Source: DATCSE01 sp036568605 (GTDB lineage Bacteria; Pseudomonadota; Gammaproteobacteria; Burkholderiales; Burkholderiaceae_C). From it: DNA of 16,380 nucleotides. The first letter of the stretch is position 1. Each line of letters begins with the position of its first letter. Location: assembly GCA_036568605.1 (NCBI GenBank), contig DATCSE010000106.1:1-16380 (forward strand), in the 5' to 3' direction. Below the pieces are notes generated by a model, which worked only from the letters and a program-made list of their open reading frames with translations, ran no database searches and was not told the DNA's origin. The translations under genes were made by a program, and so were the position numbers. This document shows positions 1-8,393 of the stretch, in pieces.

Positions 1-204
1 CGAACAGCCTGTGCAATACTTTCTCTGAAGCCCGCGAAAAACGGCAGTCTGCATCGGCCCATCCTTCGAGCCAAGCATTCGGACAGCCGCGTACACGTCG
101 CCCAGCATCTACAGCAAGGTCGGCCAGCGTTTCTCCCGACATCCGTCGGCTCCACTACGAGCTGTCGCGCTTTGAGGCGCATGCTCGTTTCACAGGAACG
201 CGCC
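1..204. other. Leader region without a supported gene
   Basis: I see no convincing gene here. Several frames are open by chance in this GC-rich DNA. One plus frame ends in TGA at 26-28 and could be the last codons of an upstream gene (EQPVQYFL then stop). Another plus frame runs open from the window edge straight into the monooxygenase gene. A minus-strand frame starts with ATG at 142 and stays open to base 1 (about 47 codons), but shows no helix-turn-helix or other motif I recognise. Upstream of the monooxygenase, AGGAA at 194-198 is a good ribosome-binding site, 6 nt before the ATG at 205. Confidence 0.5.
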
Positions 205-1365
205 ATGTACCGCTGCCTCTCCTCCGCACGCCCCTCGATTGCATATCCCCGCATCGCCATCGTCGGCGCCGGCCTTGGCGGGCTGACGCTCGCGCGTGTC
301 CTGCACGTCCACGGCATCCCCGCGACGATCTATGAGGCCGAAGCTTCGCCCGATGCGCGAGCACAAGGCGGCTTGCTGGACATCCACGAGTACAACGGCC
401 AGCTCGGGCTGAAGGCCGCGGGCCTCTACGACGAATTCCTCACCCTGTCGCTCCCGGGCGAGGACGCCAAGCGCGTCGTCGACCGGCACGGCAACGTCCT
501 GCTCGACAAGGGCGGCTCGAGCGCCACGGCCAGGCCCGAGGTTGACCGGGGCGCGCTGCGCCGGCTCCTGATCGGGTCGCTGCCCGCCGACGCCATCCGA
601 TGGGGCCGCAAGCTCACGCAGGCGAGCCGCCTCACTGACGGCCGGCACCAACTGGACTTCGCCGATGGCACGACAACCACGGCGGATCTGCTGGTCGGCG
701 CCGACGGGGCCTGGTCCAGAGTTCGTCCGCTCCTGTCGTCTGCAACGCCAGCCTACAGCGGCACGACTTTCATCGAGACCCAGCTCTTCGACGGCGACAG
801 GCAACACGGAGCCAGCGCCGAGGCGATTGGCAAGGGCACGCTGATGGCCGTCGAGCCGGGCAAAGGCATCCTGGCGCATCGCTACGCGAATGGCGCCCTC
901 CAGACCTACATCGCGTTGAATAGATCGAAAGCATGGTTCGGCGCCCTCGACGTCAATCGGCCGGCCGCCGCACTGCACCAGCTTGCCAACGAGTTCGAGG
1001 GTTGGGCGCCGCAGCTCCGGGCGTTGATCACCAACAGCGATACACCGCCCGTCTTGAGGTTCATTCATGCTCTGCCGATCGACCACCGTTGGGAACGCGT
1101 TCCCGGCGTGACGCTCGTCGGCGATGCCGCCCATCTGATGTCGCCGTTCGCGGGCGAGGGAGCCAACCTCGCCATCCAGGATGGCGCCGAGTTGGCTCAA
1201 GCGCTCCGCGCTCATCCGGGCGATGTAGAGGCCGCACTGACGGCGTATGAGTCGGCGCTCTTTCCTCGCAGCGCGTCATTCGCACAGCAGACGGCCCGGA
1301 ACCATCGTCGCTTCTTCGGCGACGACGCCCCGCAGAGTGTGGTGGAGCTGTTCACTGCGCAGTAG
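205..1365 (+). CDS. TetX-like FAD-dependent monooxygenase
   Basis: This 386-residue protein is a class A flavoprotein monooxygenase of the FAD_binding_3 type, closest in style to TetX-like enzymes. These use NAD(P)H and O2 to hydroxylate an aromatic or polycyclic substrate in the cytoplasm. Visible motifs are the N-terminal Rossmann dinucleotide fingerprint GAGLGG (residues 21-26, followed by the acidic YEAE strand end), the mid-protein GADG motif (D167), and the second FAD motif GDAAHLMSPFAGEGAN (G306, D307). Length is normal for the family (about 380-400). ATG 205 was chosen because it has AGGAA six bases upstream; ATG 181 and TTG 172 are in frame but lack one. It stands alone, with no TetR-type regulator visible beside it. 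The substrate cannot be told: TetX-like annotation does not mean tetracycline inactivation. It shows no functional link to the sugar genes downstream. Confidence 0.9.
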   Translation: MYRCLSSARPSIAYPRIAIVGAGLGGLTLARVLHVHGIPATIYEAEASPDARAQGGLLDIHEYNGQLGLKAAGLYDEFLTLSLPGEDAKRVVDRHGNVLLDKGGSSATARPEVDRGALRRLLIGSLPADAIRWGRKLTQASRLTDGRHQLDFADGTTTTADLLVGADGAWSRVRPLLSSATPAYSGTTFIETQLFDGDRQHGASAEAIGKGTLMAVEPGKGILAHRYANGALQTYIALNRSKAWFGALDVNRPAAALHQLANEFEGWAPQLRALITNSDTPPVLRFIHALPIDHRWERVPGVTLVGDAAHLMSPFAGEGANLAIQDGAELAQALRAHPGDVEAALTAYESALFPRSASFAQQTARNHRRFFGDDAPQSVVELFTAQ

Positions 1366-1541
1366 TCGCGCATCGCGCCGCAGTACCCGAGGCGGGATGC
1401 GCTGCACCATGCGGTCTTGAAGGCAAGAGGGGATCGCACGACCAGGGGGAATCGGGCTCCCCCCAACCAACGCCGAGGCCCGGTGCTACAGTGCGCCGCT
1501 GCACGACACAACCGCCGGCGTCTCACCCGCCTAACAACACC
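1366..1541 (+). promoter_or_regulatory. Intergenic region with GGGGGA/TCCCCC dyad and possible lacI-type promoter
   Basis: The gap holds a perfect inverted repeat, GGGGGA (1445-1450), N7, TCCCCC (1458-1463). It could be a terminator stem for the monooxygenase gene, though no T-run follows, or an operator for the regulator downstream. TACAGT at 1487-1492 is a plausible -10 element, but no clear -35 sits 17 bp before it. If this -10 is used, transcription starts near 1498, which rules out the in-frame GTG at 1491 and favours the GTG at 1542 for the next gene. The promoter call is tentative. Confidence 0.35.
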
Positions 1542-2660
1542 GTGCCCACCTCGAAGCCGAAATCCGTTCCCGCCATCGTTCCGAAGACGCGCGGCCGCAG
1601 CGCGGCGCCGACGCTGGCGGACGTCGCCCGCGCGGCCGGCGTCTCGGAGATGGCGGCCTCGTCGGCGCTGAACGGAGGTCGACGCGGGTCGGCACGCGTC
1701 TCGGCCGAAACGCGCGAACGCGTGCTGGCCGCCGCGCTGCGCCTGCAGTACCGCCCGAATGCCACCGCGCGTGCGCTGGCGAGCCAGCGCACGAACACCG
1801 TAGGCTTGGTCGCCAACTTTCTCGGCGAAGAGCCGAACCTTTACTTCCTCGAGGTTTTCAGCGGCGTCATCCAGGGCGCGAGCGCTGCCGGCCAGACGAC
1901 GGCCGTCTTCACGCTGGGCGACTGGGCCGACGCGGCGGATCGCATCCCGGCCTTGTGCGACGGGCGCGTGGACGGGCTGATCCTGCTCGCCCCTCGGCTC
2001 GAGGACGACGCCGCGGCGTGGTTGCCGGAGCACACGCCGATGGTGTCCGTGCACGCCAACAGCTCGGTGAGCGGCGTCGTGAACATCGAATCCGACGACG
2101 AGGTCGGCGCCTACGCGATGGTGCGGCATCTGCTCGCCATCGGGCACCGCCGCATCCTGCACATCGGGGGGGCGGCTGGGCTGGTCGGCGCGGACCGGCG
2201 CGTCGAAGGCTACCTGCGGGCCCACGCCGAGGCGGGGGTGAAACCGCCGGCAGGCCACGTGGTTCGCTCGTCCTTCACGACCGAGGGCGGCCGCGACGCC
2301 ATGCAGGCATGGCTGCACCGGCACCGCGGCCGGCCCCTGCCCGACGCGGTGTTCGGCGGCAACGATGCGATTGCCATCGGCTGCATCGATGCGCTGCGCG
2401 CCCAGGGCCTGACCGTGCCGGACGACGTCTCCGTCGTCGGCTTCGACCACACGTTGATGGCCCGCGCGGTTCAAATGGCCACGGTGCGCCAGCCGCTGCA
2501 CGAGCTGGGCCGGCGGGCCGTGGAGGTGCTGGTCCAGCGCATCGAGGCGCGCCGCCGCGGCGAGCCGTACCCGGGGCCGTTCAATGTCGTGCTGCCCACG
2601 CAGATCGTCCTCGGTTCGACGCTGGCCGAACCGCGCAGGACGGAACGCCTGGTCGCCTGA
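1542..2660 (+). CDS. LacI-family transcriptional regulator
   Basis: This 372-residue protein has the LacI/GalR layout. An N-terminal helix-turn-helix begins at TLADVARAAGVS (residues 24-35), a hinge helix RPNATARALASQ covers about 71-82, and a periplasmic-binding-like sugar sensor fills the rest. The sensor ends with the family blocks DAVFGGNDAIAIG and VPDDVSVVGFDHTLMA. It should bind DNA as a dimer and respond to a sugar or oligosaccharide. The recognition helix is unusual: the family's common T-V-S-R-x-L-N is AASSALN here, followed by a longer loop (GGRRGSARVS). Start choice is uncertain: GTG 1542 and GTG 1491 are both in frame and neither has a clear ribosome-binding site. The 17 extra residues from 1491 are Pro/Thr-rich and look non-coding. 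It lies just upstream of the GH2 pair on the same strand and is a natural candidate for its local regulator. Confidence 0.88.
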   Translation: MPTSKPKSVPAIVPKTRGRSAAPTLADVARAAGVSEMAASSALNGGRRGSARVSAETRERVLAAALRLQYRPNATARALASQRTNTVGLVANFLGEEPNLYFLEVFSGVIQGASAAGQTTAVFTLGDWADAADRIPALCDGRVDGLILLAPRLEDDAAAWLPEHTPMVSVHANSSVSGVVNIESDDEVGAYAMVRHLLAIGHRRILHIGGAAGLVGADRRVEGYLRAHAEAGVKPPAGHVVRSSFTTEGGRDAMQAWLHRHRGRPLPDAVFGGNDAIAIGCIDALRAQGLTVPDDVSVVGFDHTLMARAVQMATVRQPLHELGRRAVEVLVQRIEARRRGEPYPGPFNVVLPTQIVLGSTLAEPRRTERLVA

Positions 2661-2742
2661 CGGCCGCTGGCCCACCTGGATGCACCGGCGCGGTCGTCGC
2701 CGCGGTGCGAGCACTCGTCATGCGCGTGCATCAGGTTGTCGA

Positions 2743-2758
2743 CTGGTGTTTCCACCAG
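2743..2758. promoter_or_regulatory. Perfect dyad CTGGTG-TTTC-CACCAG
   Basis: The arms CTGGTG (2743-2748) and CACCAG (2753-2758) are exact reverse complements around a TTTC spacer. The site is 82 bases after the LacI-type gene stop and only one base from the next dyad. It could be an operator for the adjacent LacI-type regulator, which usually binds 14-18 bp palindromes. It could also be a terminator stem for that gene; no T-run follows, which weakens the terminator reading. The central CG common in LacI-family operators is absent. Confidence 0.4.
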
Positions 2759-2759
2759 A

Positions 2760-2784
2760 CTAGTTCATTCGAGCGCCGAACTAA
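2760..2784. promoter_or_regulatory. Predicted XylR/ROK-type operator upstream of the GH2 pair
   Basis: An inverted repeat TAGTTC (2761-2766), N11, GAACTA (2778-2783) abuts a -10-like TATAAG at 2785-2790, so a bound repressor would cover the promoter. Read on the minus strand, this 25-mer matches the 25-mer in front of the ROK gene (11802-11826) at 16 positions, including TAGTT, a central TCGAA, and the AA and TA of the distal arm. Known XylR operators of the ROK family have TTAGTT...AACTAA arms. The match is seen in the sequence; binding by the ROK protein encoded at 11879 is inferred. Confidence 0.55.
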
Positions 2785-2867
2785 TATAAGGCTTCCGCTC
2801 TGATCGCCGGCGTCACGTTCGGCGCTGTGCCGGCCCGTTCATGACGGGCCGCAGTGACGAGACCGTG

Positions 2868-5459
2868 ATGAAGAAGCTCCTCTGGCTGGCGACCACTGCC
2901 TGCATCGCCCTGTTCGCGGGCCTCGCCGGCGCGGCCACGCGCAGCAGCGAAACCATCAACCGCGACTGGAGCTTCACGCTCGGCGACCCGTCGGGCGCGC
3001 AGGCACCCGGGCACGATGCGTCGCAGTGGCAGCGCGTCGACCTGCCGCATTCCTTCTCGCAGCCGTACTTCCTCGGGACTGGCTTCTACGTCGGCCACGG
3101 TTGGTACCGCAAGGCTCTGGACGTGCCGACCCGCGCGATCGGCCGGCGCATCTCGCTCGAATTCGACGGCGCATTCCAGGACGCCGAGGTCTGGGTCAAC
3201 GGCCATCGGGCCGGCCGCCACGTCGGCGGCTACACGGGTTTCAGCATCGACATCACGCCGTACGCGAAGGCGGGCCGCAACCTGCTCGCGGTGCATGTGA
3301 ACAACGAGTGGAACGCCCGTGTCGCGCCGCGCGCCGGCGAGCACGTGTTCTCCGGCGGCATCTACCGCAACGTGCGGCTGGTGGTCACCGACCCCGTGCA
3401 CGTCGCCTGGTACGGCACCTTCGTGACCACGCCCCAGGTCTCGCGCGAGCGCGCGACCGTGCGTGTGCAGACCGAGGTGCGCAACGAGCGCGCGCGCGCC
3501 GCGAAGGTGGTGCTGGTGTCCGAGGTCGTCGACGCCGCCGGCCGGCGCGTCGCGAGCGGGCGCAGCGAACGCGAGCTGCCGGCCGGCAGCACCGTCACCT
3601 ACGACCAGACGCTGCCGGAGATCGCGGCGCCGAAACTGTGGTCGCCCTCCAGCCCGACGCTCTACACCCTCGTCAGCCGGCTCGTCCTGAACGGCCGGAC
3701 GGTCGATCGATTCGAGACGCCGTTCGGCCTCCGCAGCATCCGGTTCACCGCCGACCGCGGCTTCTTCCTGAACGGCGAGCACCTGTACTTCCGCGGCGCC
3801 AACGTGCACCAGGACCAGGCCGGGTGGGGCGACGGCGTGACCGACGGCGCGGCGCGCCGCGACGTGCAGATGATCAAGGACGCGGGCTTCGACTTCATCC
3901 GCGGCTCGCACTACCCGCACTCGCCGGCGTTCACGAAGGCGACCGACGAGCTCGGCGTGTTGTTCTGGTCGGAGGCGCCGTTCTGGGGCATCGGCGGCTT
4001 CGGCGCCGACGGGACCTGGCTGTCCAGCGCCTACCCGCCCGATGCGGCGGACCGCCCTGACTTCGAGGCCAGCGTGCTGCAGCAGGTCCAGGAGATGGTG
4101 CGCATCCACCGCAACCATCCGTCGGTCATCGTCTGGAGTGCGAGCAACGAGCCCTTCTTCACGGTCGGCGACGCGATGGCGCCGATGCGCGAGTTCCTGA
4201 AGCGCGAGGTCGCGTTCTTCCACGCGATCGACCCGACGCGGCCGGTCGCGATCGGCGGTGCGCAGCGCGGCGACATCGACAAGCTCGGCGACATCGCCGG
4301 CTACAACGGCGACGGCGCGACGATGTTCCTGAACCCGGGCATTCCGTCGGTGGTCTCCGAGTACGGCTCCACGATGGTCGATCGCCCCGGCGCGTTCGAG
4401 CCCGGCTTCGGCCTGATGCCCGAGACGCCCGATCAGAAAGGCGGCACGAAGCCGTATGCATGGCGCTACCCGTGGCGCTCGGGCGAGGTGCTGTGGGCCG
4501 GCTTCGACCACGGCTCGATCGCGTCCATCGAGTTCGGCTCTATGGGCTTCGTCGACTACTTCCGCCTGCCCAAGCGCCAGTACCATTGGTACCGCCAGGC
4601 CTACCGCGGCATCGAGCCGCCGGTCTGGCCGGTGCCGGGCACCCCGGCGCGGCTGCACCTCGCCGCGAGCCAGACGACGATCCGCGGCACGCAGGGCCTG
4701 GACGATGCGCAGGTGGTCGTCACCGTGCAGGATGAAGCGGGGCGCGCGTTGAGCAACTCGCCCGACGTGACGCTGAGCATCGTCAGCGGCCCCGGCAAAT
4801 TCCCGACCGGGCGCAGCATCCGCTTCAGTTCGAAATCGCCGGTCGCGATCCGCGACGGTCAGGCGGCGATCAGCTTCCGCTCGTACGACGCGGGCGCATC
4901 GGTCATCGAGGCGACGTCGCCCGGGCTGGCGCCGGCGCGCATCGTCATCGCCACGACCGGGCACGACCGCTTCGTGCCGGGCCGCACGCTGCTGGCGCCG
5001 GACCAGCCGGTGCTGAGCTTCCCGCCGATCGCGCGCAAGGCGCTCGCCGACGACCCGATCAACGTGACGACGAGCCGACCCACCGCGACCAGCGAGGCCG
5101 AGCCCGGCCATACCGGGCCGATGGCCAACGACGGCCGGGATGACACCTGGTGGCGCGCGAGTGCGAAGGACGGTGCCGCGTTCTGGACCGTGCACCTGGA
5201 GAACCTCTACAAGCTGCACTGGCTCTCGCTGGTGATGCCCGACGAACACGGCCCGGACTTCGTCGTCGAGCTGAGCAAGGACGCCGTCGACTGGCAGCAG
5301 GTCGCCGACGCGAAGGGTGGACGAAAGACCTACGGCATCGGGCTGTTCGAGCATCCGGCCCCGGCGGCCTTCCTGCGCATCCGATTCCCGTCGGTCACCG
5401 CCGATCACCCGGCCGCCCTGAGCGAGGTGCAGGTGTACGCGAAGCCCGCCGCCAACTGA
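2868..5459 (+). CDS. Exported GH2 glycoside hydrolase with C-terminal discoidin-like domain
   Basis: This 863-residue protein is a retaining glycosidase of family GH2 (beta-galactosidase/beta-glucuronidase group). From ATG 2868 it begins with a signal peptide (MKKLLWLATTACIALFAGLAGA). Then come the GH2 sugar-binding jelly roll (about 25-175), an immunoglobulin-like domain (about 176-285) and the TIM barrel (about 297-590). The acid/base is Glu428 in VWSASNEP and the nucleophile is Glu498 in SVVSEYGS. After the barrel there is another Ig-like domain (about 594-695) and an F5/8 type C (discoidin, CBM32-like) domain at about 732-862, containing the block DDTWWRASAKDGA. ATG 2841 is in frame but would put polar residues before the signal peptide. 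It is the first gene of a two-gene unit, with a predicted ROK operator at its promoter. The exact sugar, galactose, glucuronate or other, cannot be read from the sequence. Confidence 0.92.
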   Translation: MKKLLWLATTACIALFAGLAGAATRSSETINRDWSFTLGDPSGAQAPGHDASQWQRVDLPHSFSQPYFLGTGFYVGHGWYRKALDVPTRAIGRRISLEFDGAFQDAEVWVNGHRAGRHVGGYTGFSIDITPYAKAGRNLLAVHVNNEWNARVAPRAGEHVFSGGIYRNVRLVVTDPVHVAWYGTFVTTPQVSRERATVRVQTEVRNERARAAKVVLVSEVVDAAGRRVASGRSERELPAGSTVTYDQTLPEIAAPKLWSPSSPTLYTLVSRLVLNGRTVDRFETPFGLRSIRFTADRGFFLNGEHLYFRGANVHQDQAGWGDGVTDGAARRDVQMIKDAGFDFIRGSHYPHSPAFTKATDELGVLFWSEAPFWGIGGFGADGTWLSSAYPPDAADRPDFEASVLQQVQEMVRIHRNHPSVIVWSASNEPFFTVGDAMAPMREFLKREVAFFHAIDPTRPVAIGGAQRGDIDKLGDIAGYNGDGATMFLNPGIPSVVSEYGSTMVDRPGAFEPGFGLMPETPDQKGGTKPYAWRYPWRSGEVLWAGFDHGSIASIEFGSMGFVDYFRLPKRQYHWYRQAYRGIEPPVWPVPGTPARLHLAASQTTIRGTQGLDDAQVVVTVQDEAGRALSNSPDVTLSIVSGPGKFPTGRSIRFSSKSPVAIRDGQAAISFRSYDAGASVIEATSPGLAPARIVIATTGHDRFVPGRTLLAPDQPVLSFPPIARKALADDPINVTTSRPTATSEAEPGHTGPMANDGRDDTWWRASAKDGAAFWTVHLENLYKLHWLSLVMPDEHGPDFVVELSKDAVDWQQVADAKGGRKTYGIGLFEHPAPAAFLRIRFPSVTADHPAALSEVQVYAKPAAN

Positions 5460-5473
5460 CCCCACACGGCACC

Positions 5474-8329
5474 GTGAGCTTGCGAACGTTCTTCTTCTCT
5501 TGGGCCTTCGCCATCGTGCTTGCCGCCGGCAGCGCAGCCGCGGCCGACGGGCCGCGCCAGCGCACCCGCATCGACGACGGCTGGCGCTTCGCGCTCGGCC
5601 ATGCCACCGACCCGGCGCAGGACTTCGACCACGGCACGGGCCTGTTCTTCTTCGGCAAGGCGGGCTACGGCAACGGCCCGGCCGCGCCCGACTTCGAGGA
5701 CCGCCCGTGGCGCCGCGTCGACCTGCCGCACGACTGGGCGGTGGAGCTGCCGTTCAGCGAGCGGGGCAGCACGCCGCACGGCTCGAAGGCCATCGGCCGC
5801 GCGTTCCCCGAGAACAGCGTCGGCTGGTACCGGCGTGAGCTGGCGATTCCGGCGTCGGCGCGCGGCCAGCGCATCGCACTCGAGTTCGACGGCGTGTTTC
5901 GCGACAGCGTCGTCTGGGTCAACGGCCACTTCCTGCGGCGCGAAGCGAGCGGCTATTCGGGCTTCCGCGTCGACCTCACCGACTATCTTCATTACGGTGG
6001 CCGCAACGTCGTCGCGGTGCGCGTCGACGCGACCACGCCGGAAGGCTGGTGGTACGAAGGCGCGGGCATCTACCGGCACGTCTGGCTCACGCAGACCGGC
6101 CCGCTGCACGTCGGCCCCTGGGGCAGCTTCGTGCGCGCCAGCGTGAACGGTGACCGTGCCGACGTGGCGGTCGACACGACGGTGCGCAACGACGGCCCCT
6201 CGGCCGAAACGTTCGCGCTCGAGCACGAGCTGCGCGATCCCGCCGGCCGCGTCGTCGCGCGCGCGAGCGTGCCGGCGCGCGTGGTCGGCGCCGATGCCGG
6301 CGTCGACGTTCCGACGCGGCTGCGCGTCACGGCACCGCAGCTGTGGTCGCTGGAGACCCCGCAGCGCTACACGCTGACGACGCGGATCAAGCGCGCCGGC
6401 CGGATCGTCGACCAGGTGGACACGCCGTTCGGCATCCGCACGATCCGCTTCGATGCCGACCACGGCTTCTTCCTCAATGGGCGCCACGTCAAGCTGCACG
6501 GCGTGAACAACCACCAGGACCATGCCGGCGTCGGCGTCGCGCTGCCCGATGGCCTGCACGAGGCCCGGCTGCAGATGCTCAAGGCGATGGGCGTCAACGC
6601 GATCCGCTCGGCGCATCATCCGGCCACGCCCGAGCTGCTCGACGCGTGCGACCGCCTGGGCATGCTCGTGATCGACGAACACCGCATGATGGGCACCGCG
6701 CCGCAGATCCGCGACGAGCTGGAACGCATGGTGCGGCGCGACCGCAACCATCCGTCGGTCATCCTGTGGTCCGTCGGCAACGAGGAGTGGATGGTCGAGA
6801 ACAGCGAGCTGGGCACCCGGCTCGCGCAGGCGATGCAGGCCATCGTGCACCGCCTCGACCCGACGCGGCCCGCGACGCTGGCGGCCTCCAGCTCGGGCCA
6901 TGCGGAGGGCACCACGGTCGGCTCGCAGGTGATCGGATTCAACTACAAGGGCCAGCACGACATCGACGCGATGCACCGGCGCTTCCCGGACCGGCCGATG
7001 GTCGTCACCGAGGAAGGCGCGACCCACGCGACGCGCGGCATCTACGCCGACGACGCGGCGCGCGTCCAGGTCGCGGCCTACGACCGCCGCACCGGTGGCG
7101 CGTGGACCTCGTCGATCGAGGAGGCATGGCGCTTCAACGCCGAGCGTCCCTTCCTCGCCGGCATGTTCGTCTGGACCGGCTTCGACTACCGCGGCGAGAC
7201 CACGCCCTATGGCTGGCCGGCGGTCTCGTCGCAGTTCGGACTCTTGGACACGACCGGCGCGCTGAAGGACACGGGCTACTACCTGAAGGCCGCGTGGACC
7301 GGCGAGCCGATGGTGCACCTGCTGCCGCACTGGAACTGGCCCGGCCGCGAAGGGCAGCCCATCGACGTGCGGGTCTACACGAACACCGACGAGGTCGAGC
7401 TGCTGCTGAACGGCCGCTCGCTCGGCCGCAAGACACGCGCGCCGCACGGCCACCTGCAATGGGCCGTGCCGTACGAACCGGGCAGCCTGACGGCGCGCGG
7501 CTGGCGCGGCGGGGCGCTCGTCGCCTCGCAGACCGTCGCGACCACCGGCGACGGCACCGCGGTGCAACTGACGGTCGACCGCCCGCGGCTGCGCGCCGAC
7601 GGCGACGCGGTCGCGCTGGTGCGCGTGAAGGTCGTCGACCGCGACGGCCGCGTGGTGCCGACCGCCGCGCACCGCATCGCGTTCGAGACCAGCGGCCCGG
7701 TGCGGCTGATCGGCATGGGCAACGGCGACCCCGGCTCGCACGAGGCCGACCGGCCGGCCGAACTGCACCGCTACGCCGCGGCGACGCGCTGGCGGCACCG
7801 CGGCATCACGCGGCCCGATGAGGCGGCGGGCCTGCTGGCGGACGGTGGTGGCTCCGGCTGGCGCGATCCGTTCGCCTGGGTTGCGCCGGACCAGCGGCCG
7901 GCCGACAGCGCCTGGAACGTCGTGCAGGCGAGCTTCGCGCGCGGCGCAGCGGCCGGCCAGCGCAGCGTGCTGTTCCTCGGCGAGGTCGCGCCGGGCGCGC
8001 AGTTCTACCTCGACGGTCGCGCCGTCATGCCGCGGCAGGAGTCCGGCATGGCGGCGGTCGATCTCCAGCCGGGCGGGGCGGGCGAGAGCACGCTCTCCAT
8101 CGTCTTCCCGACGCCGGCCCGTGGCACCCGCGCGCTGTTCGACGCGGCGCAGGGCGGCCGCCGCTGGGCCAGCCTGCGCCACACGACGCCGGCCGCGGCG
8201 TGGCAGCGCAGCGTGTTCAACGGCCAGGCGCAGGTGATCCTGCAGACCACCGGCGAGGCCGGCCGCGCGACGCTGCGCGCCACCGGCGAAGGGCTGGCGC
8301 CGGCGACGCTGGAGATCGAGGTCTTCTGA
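5474..8329 (+). CDS. Exported GH2 beta-galactosidase-like enzyme with DUF4982-type C-terminus
   Basis: The GTG at 5474, 14 bases after the previous stop, opens a 951-residue protein with a signal peptide (SLRTFFFSWAFAIVLAAGSA). Domains are the GH2 jelly roll (about 25-190), with the typical LPHDWAVELPF and WWYEGAGIYR blocks, an Ig-like domain, and the TIM barrel (about 330-605). The acid/base is Glu437 in WSVGNEEW and the nucleophile is most likely Glu513 in MVVTEEGATHATRG. A DUF4982-like domain (about 610-690) and a C5-type Ig domain ending at GMGNGDPGSHE follow. A roughly 150-residue beta-rich insert then splits that block from the terminal RSVFNGQAQVILQ segment, as in other proteobacterial large GH2 beta-galactosidases. 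The domain pattern differs from the gene before it, so the two are unlikely to be recent duplicates and probably cleave different linkages. It is probably co-transcribed with the first GH2 gene. Confidence 0.92.
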   Translation: MSLRTFFFSWAFAIVLAAGSAAAADGPRQRTRIDDGWRFALGHATDPAQDFDHGTGLFFFGKAGYGNGPAAPDFEDRPWRRVDLPHDWAVELPFSERGSTPHGSKAIGRAFPENSVGWYRRELAIPASARGQRIALEFDGVFRDSVVWVNGHFLRREASGYSGFRVDLTDYLHYGGRNVVAVRVDATTPEGWWYEGAGIYRHVWLTQTGPLHVGPWGSFVRASVNGDRADVAVDTTVRNDGPSAETFALEHELRDPAGRVVARASVPARVVGADAGVDVPTRLRVTAPQLWSLETPQRYTLTTRIKRAGRIVDQVDTPFGIRTIRFDADHGFFLNGRHVKLHGVNNHQDHAGVGVALPDGLHEARLQMLKAMGVNAIRSAHHPATPELLDACDRLGMLVIDEHRMMGTAPQIRDELERMVRRDRNHPSVILWSVGNEEWMVENSELGTRLAQAMQAIVHRLDPTRPATLAASSSGHAEGTTVGSQVIGFNYKGQHDIDAMHRRFPDRPMVVTEEGATHATRGIYADDAARVQVAAYDRRTGGAWTSSIEEAWRFNAERPFLAGMFVWTGFDYRGETTPYGWPAVSSQFGLLDTTGALKDTGYYLKAAWTGEPMVHLLPHWNWPGREGQPIDVRVYTNTDEVELLLNGRSLGRKTRAPHGHLQWAVPYEPGSLTARGWRGGALVASQTVATTGDGTAVQLTVDRPRLRADGDAVALVRVKVVDRDGRVVPTAAHRIAFETSGPVRLIGMGNGDPGSHEADRPAELHRYAAATRWRHRGITRPDEAAGLLADGGGSGWRDPFAWVAPDQRPADSAWNVVQASFARGAAAGQRSVLFLGEVAPGAQFYLDGRAVMPRQESGMAAVDLQPGGAGESTLSIVFPTPARGTRALFDAAQGGRRWASLRHTTPAAAWQRSVFNGQAQVILQTTGEAGRATLRATGEGLAPATLEIEVF

Positions 8330-8336
8330 TCGGAGG

Positions 8337-8366
8337 GCCCGCGCGGCGGGCGCTGCTCGCGCAGCG
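8337..8366. terminator. Two adjacent GC hairpins between convergent genes
   Basis: In the 64-base gap between the second GH2 gene and the convergent response regulator gene there are two perfect stems. The first is GCCCGC-GCG-GCGGGC (8337-8351). The second is CGCTGC-TCGC-GCAGCG (8351-8366), sharing one base with the first. Their position suits a terminator serving both directions, but neither is followed by a T-run, so they would be weak or factor-dependent. Confidence 0.45.
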
Positions 8367-8393
8367 GTTCGCGAAGGGGCAGACTGCGCGCAC

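Noticed and set aside
1..142. Partial minus-strand gene starting with ATG 142, possibly a regulator of the monooxygenase
   Set aside because: About 47 open codons are not unusual in this GC content, and there is no helix-turn-helix or other motif to support it.
205..1365. Tetracycline resistance determinant
   Set aside because: Only the general FAD monooxygenase motifs are visible. TetX-like sequences in environmental bacteria have varied substrates, and there are no mobile-element signs nearby.
2781..5465. Very long open frame on the minus strand opposite the first GH2 gene
   Set aside because: It is Arg/Ala/Val-rich with no recognisable domain and lies opposite a complete GH2 gene with catalytic motifs. 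Such antisense frames arise from GC-rich codon use.
5405..8182. Long minus-strand open frame opposite the second GH2 gene
   Set aside because: Same reasoning: low-complexity composition, no motifs, and it is exactly opposite a well-supported gene.
7735..8205. Novel domain inserted near the end of the second GH2 enzyme
   Set aside because: A similar beta-rich insert between the GNGDP and FNG-QV blocks is, as I recall, usual in large proteobacterial GH2 beta-galactosidases, so I do not count it as new.
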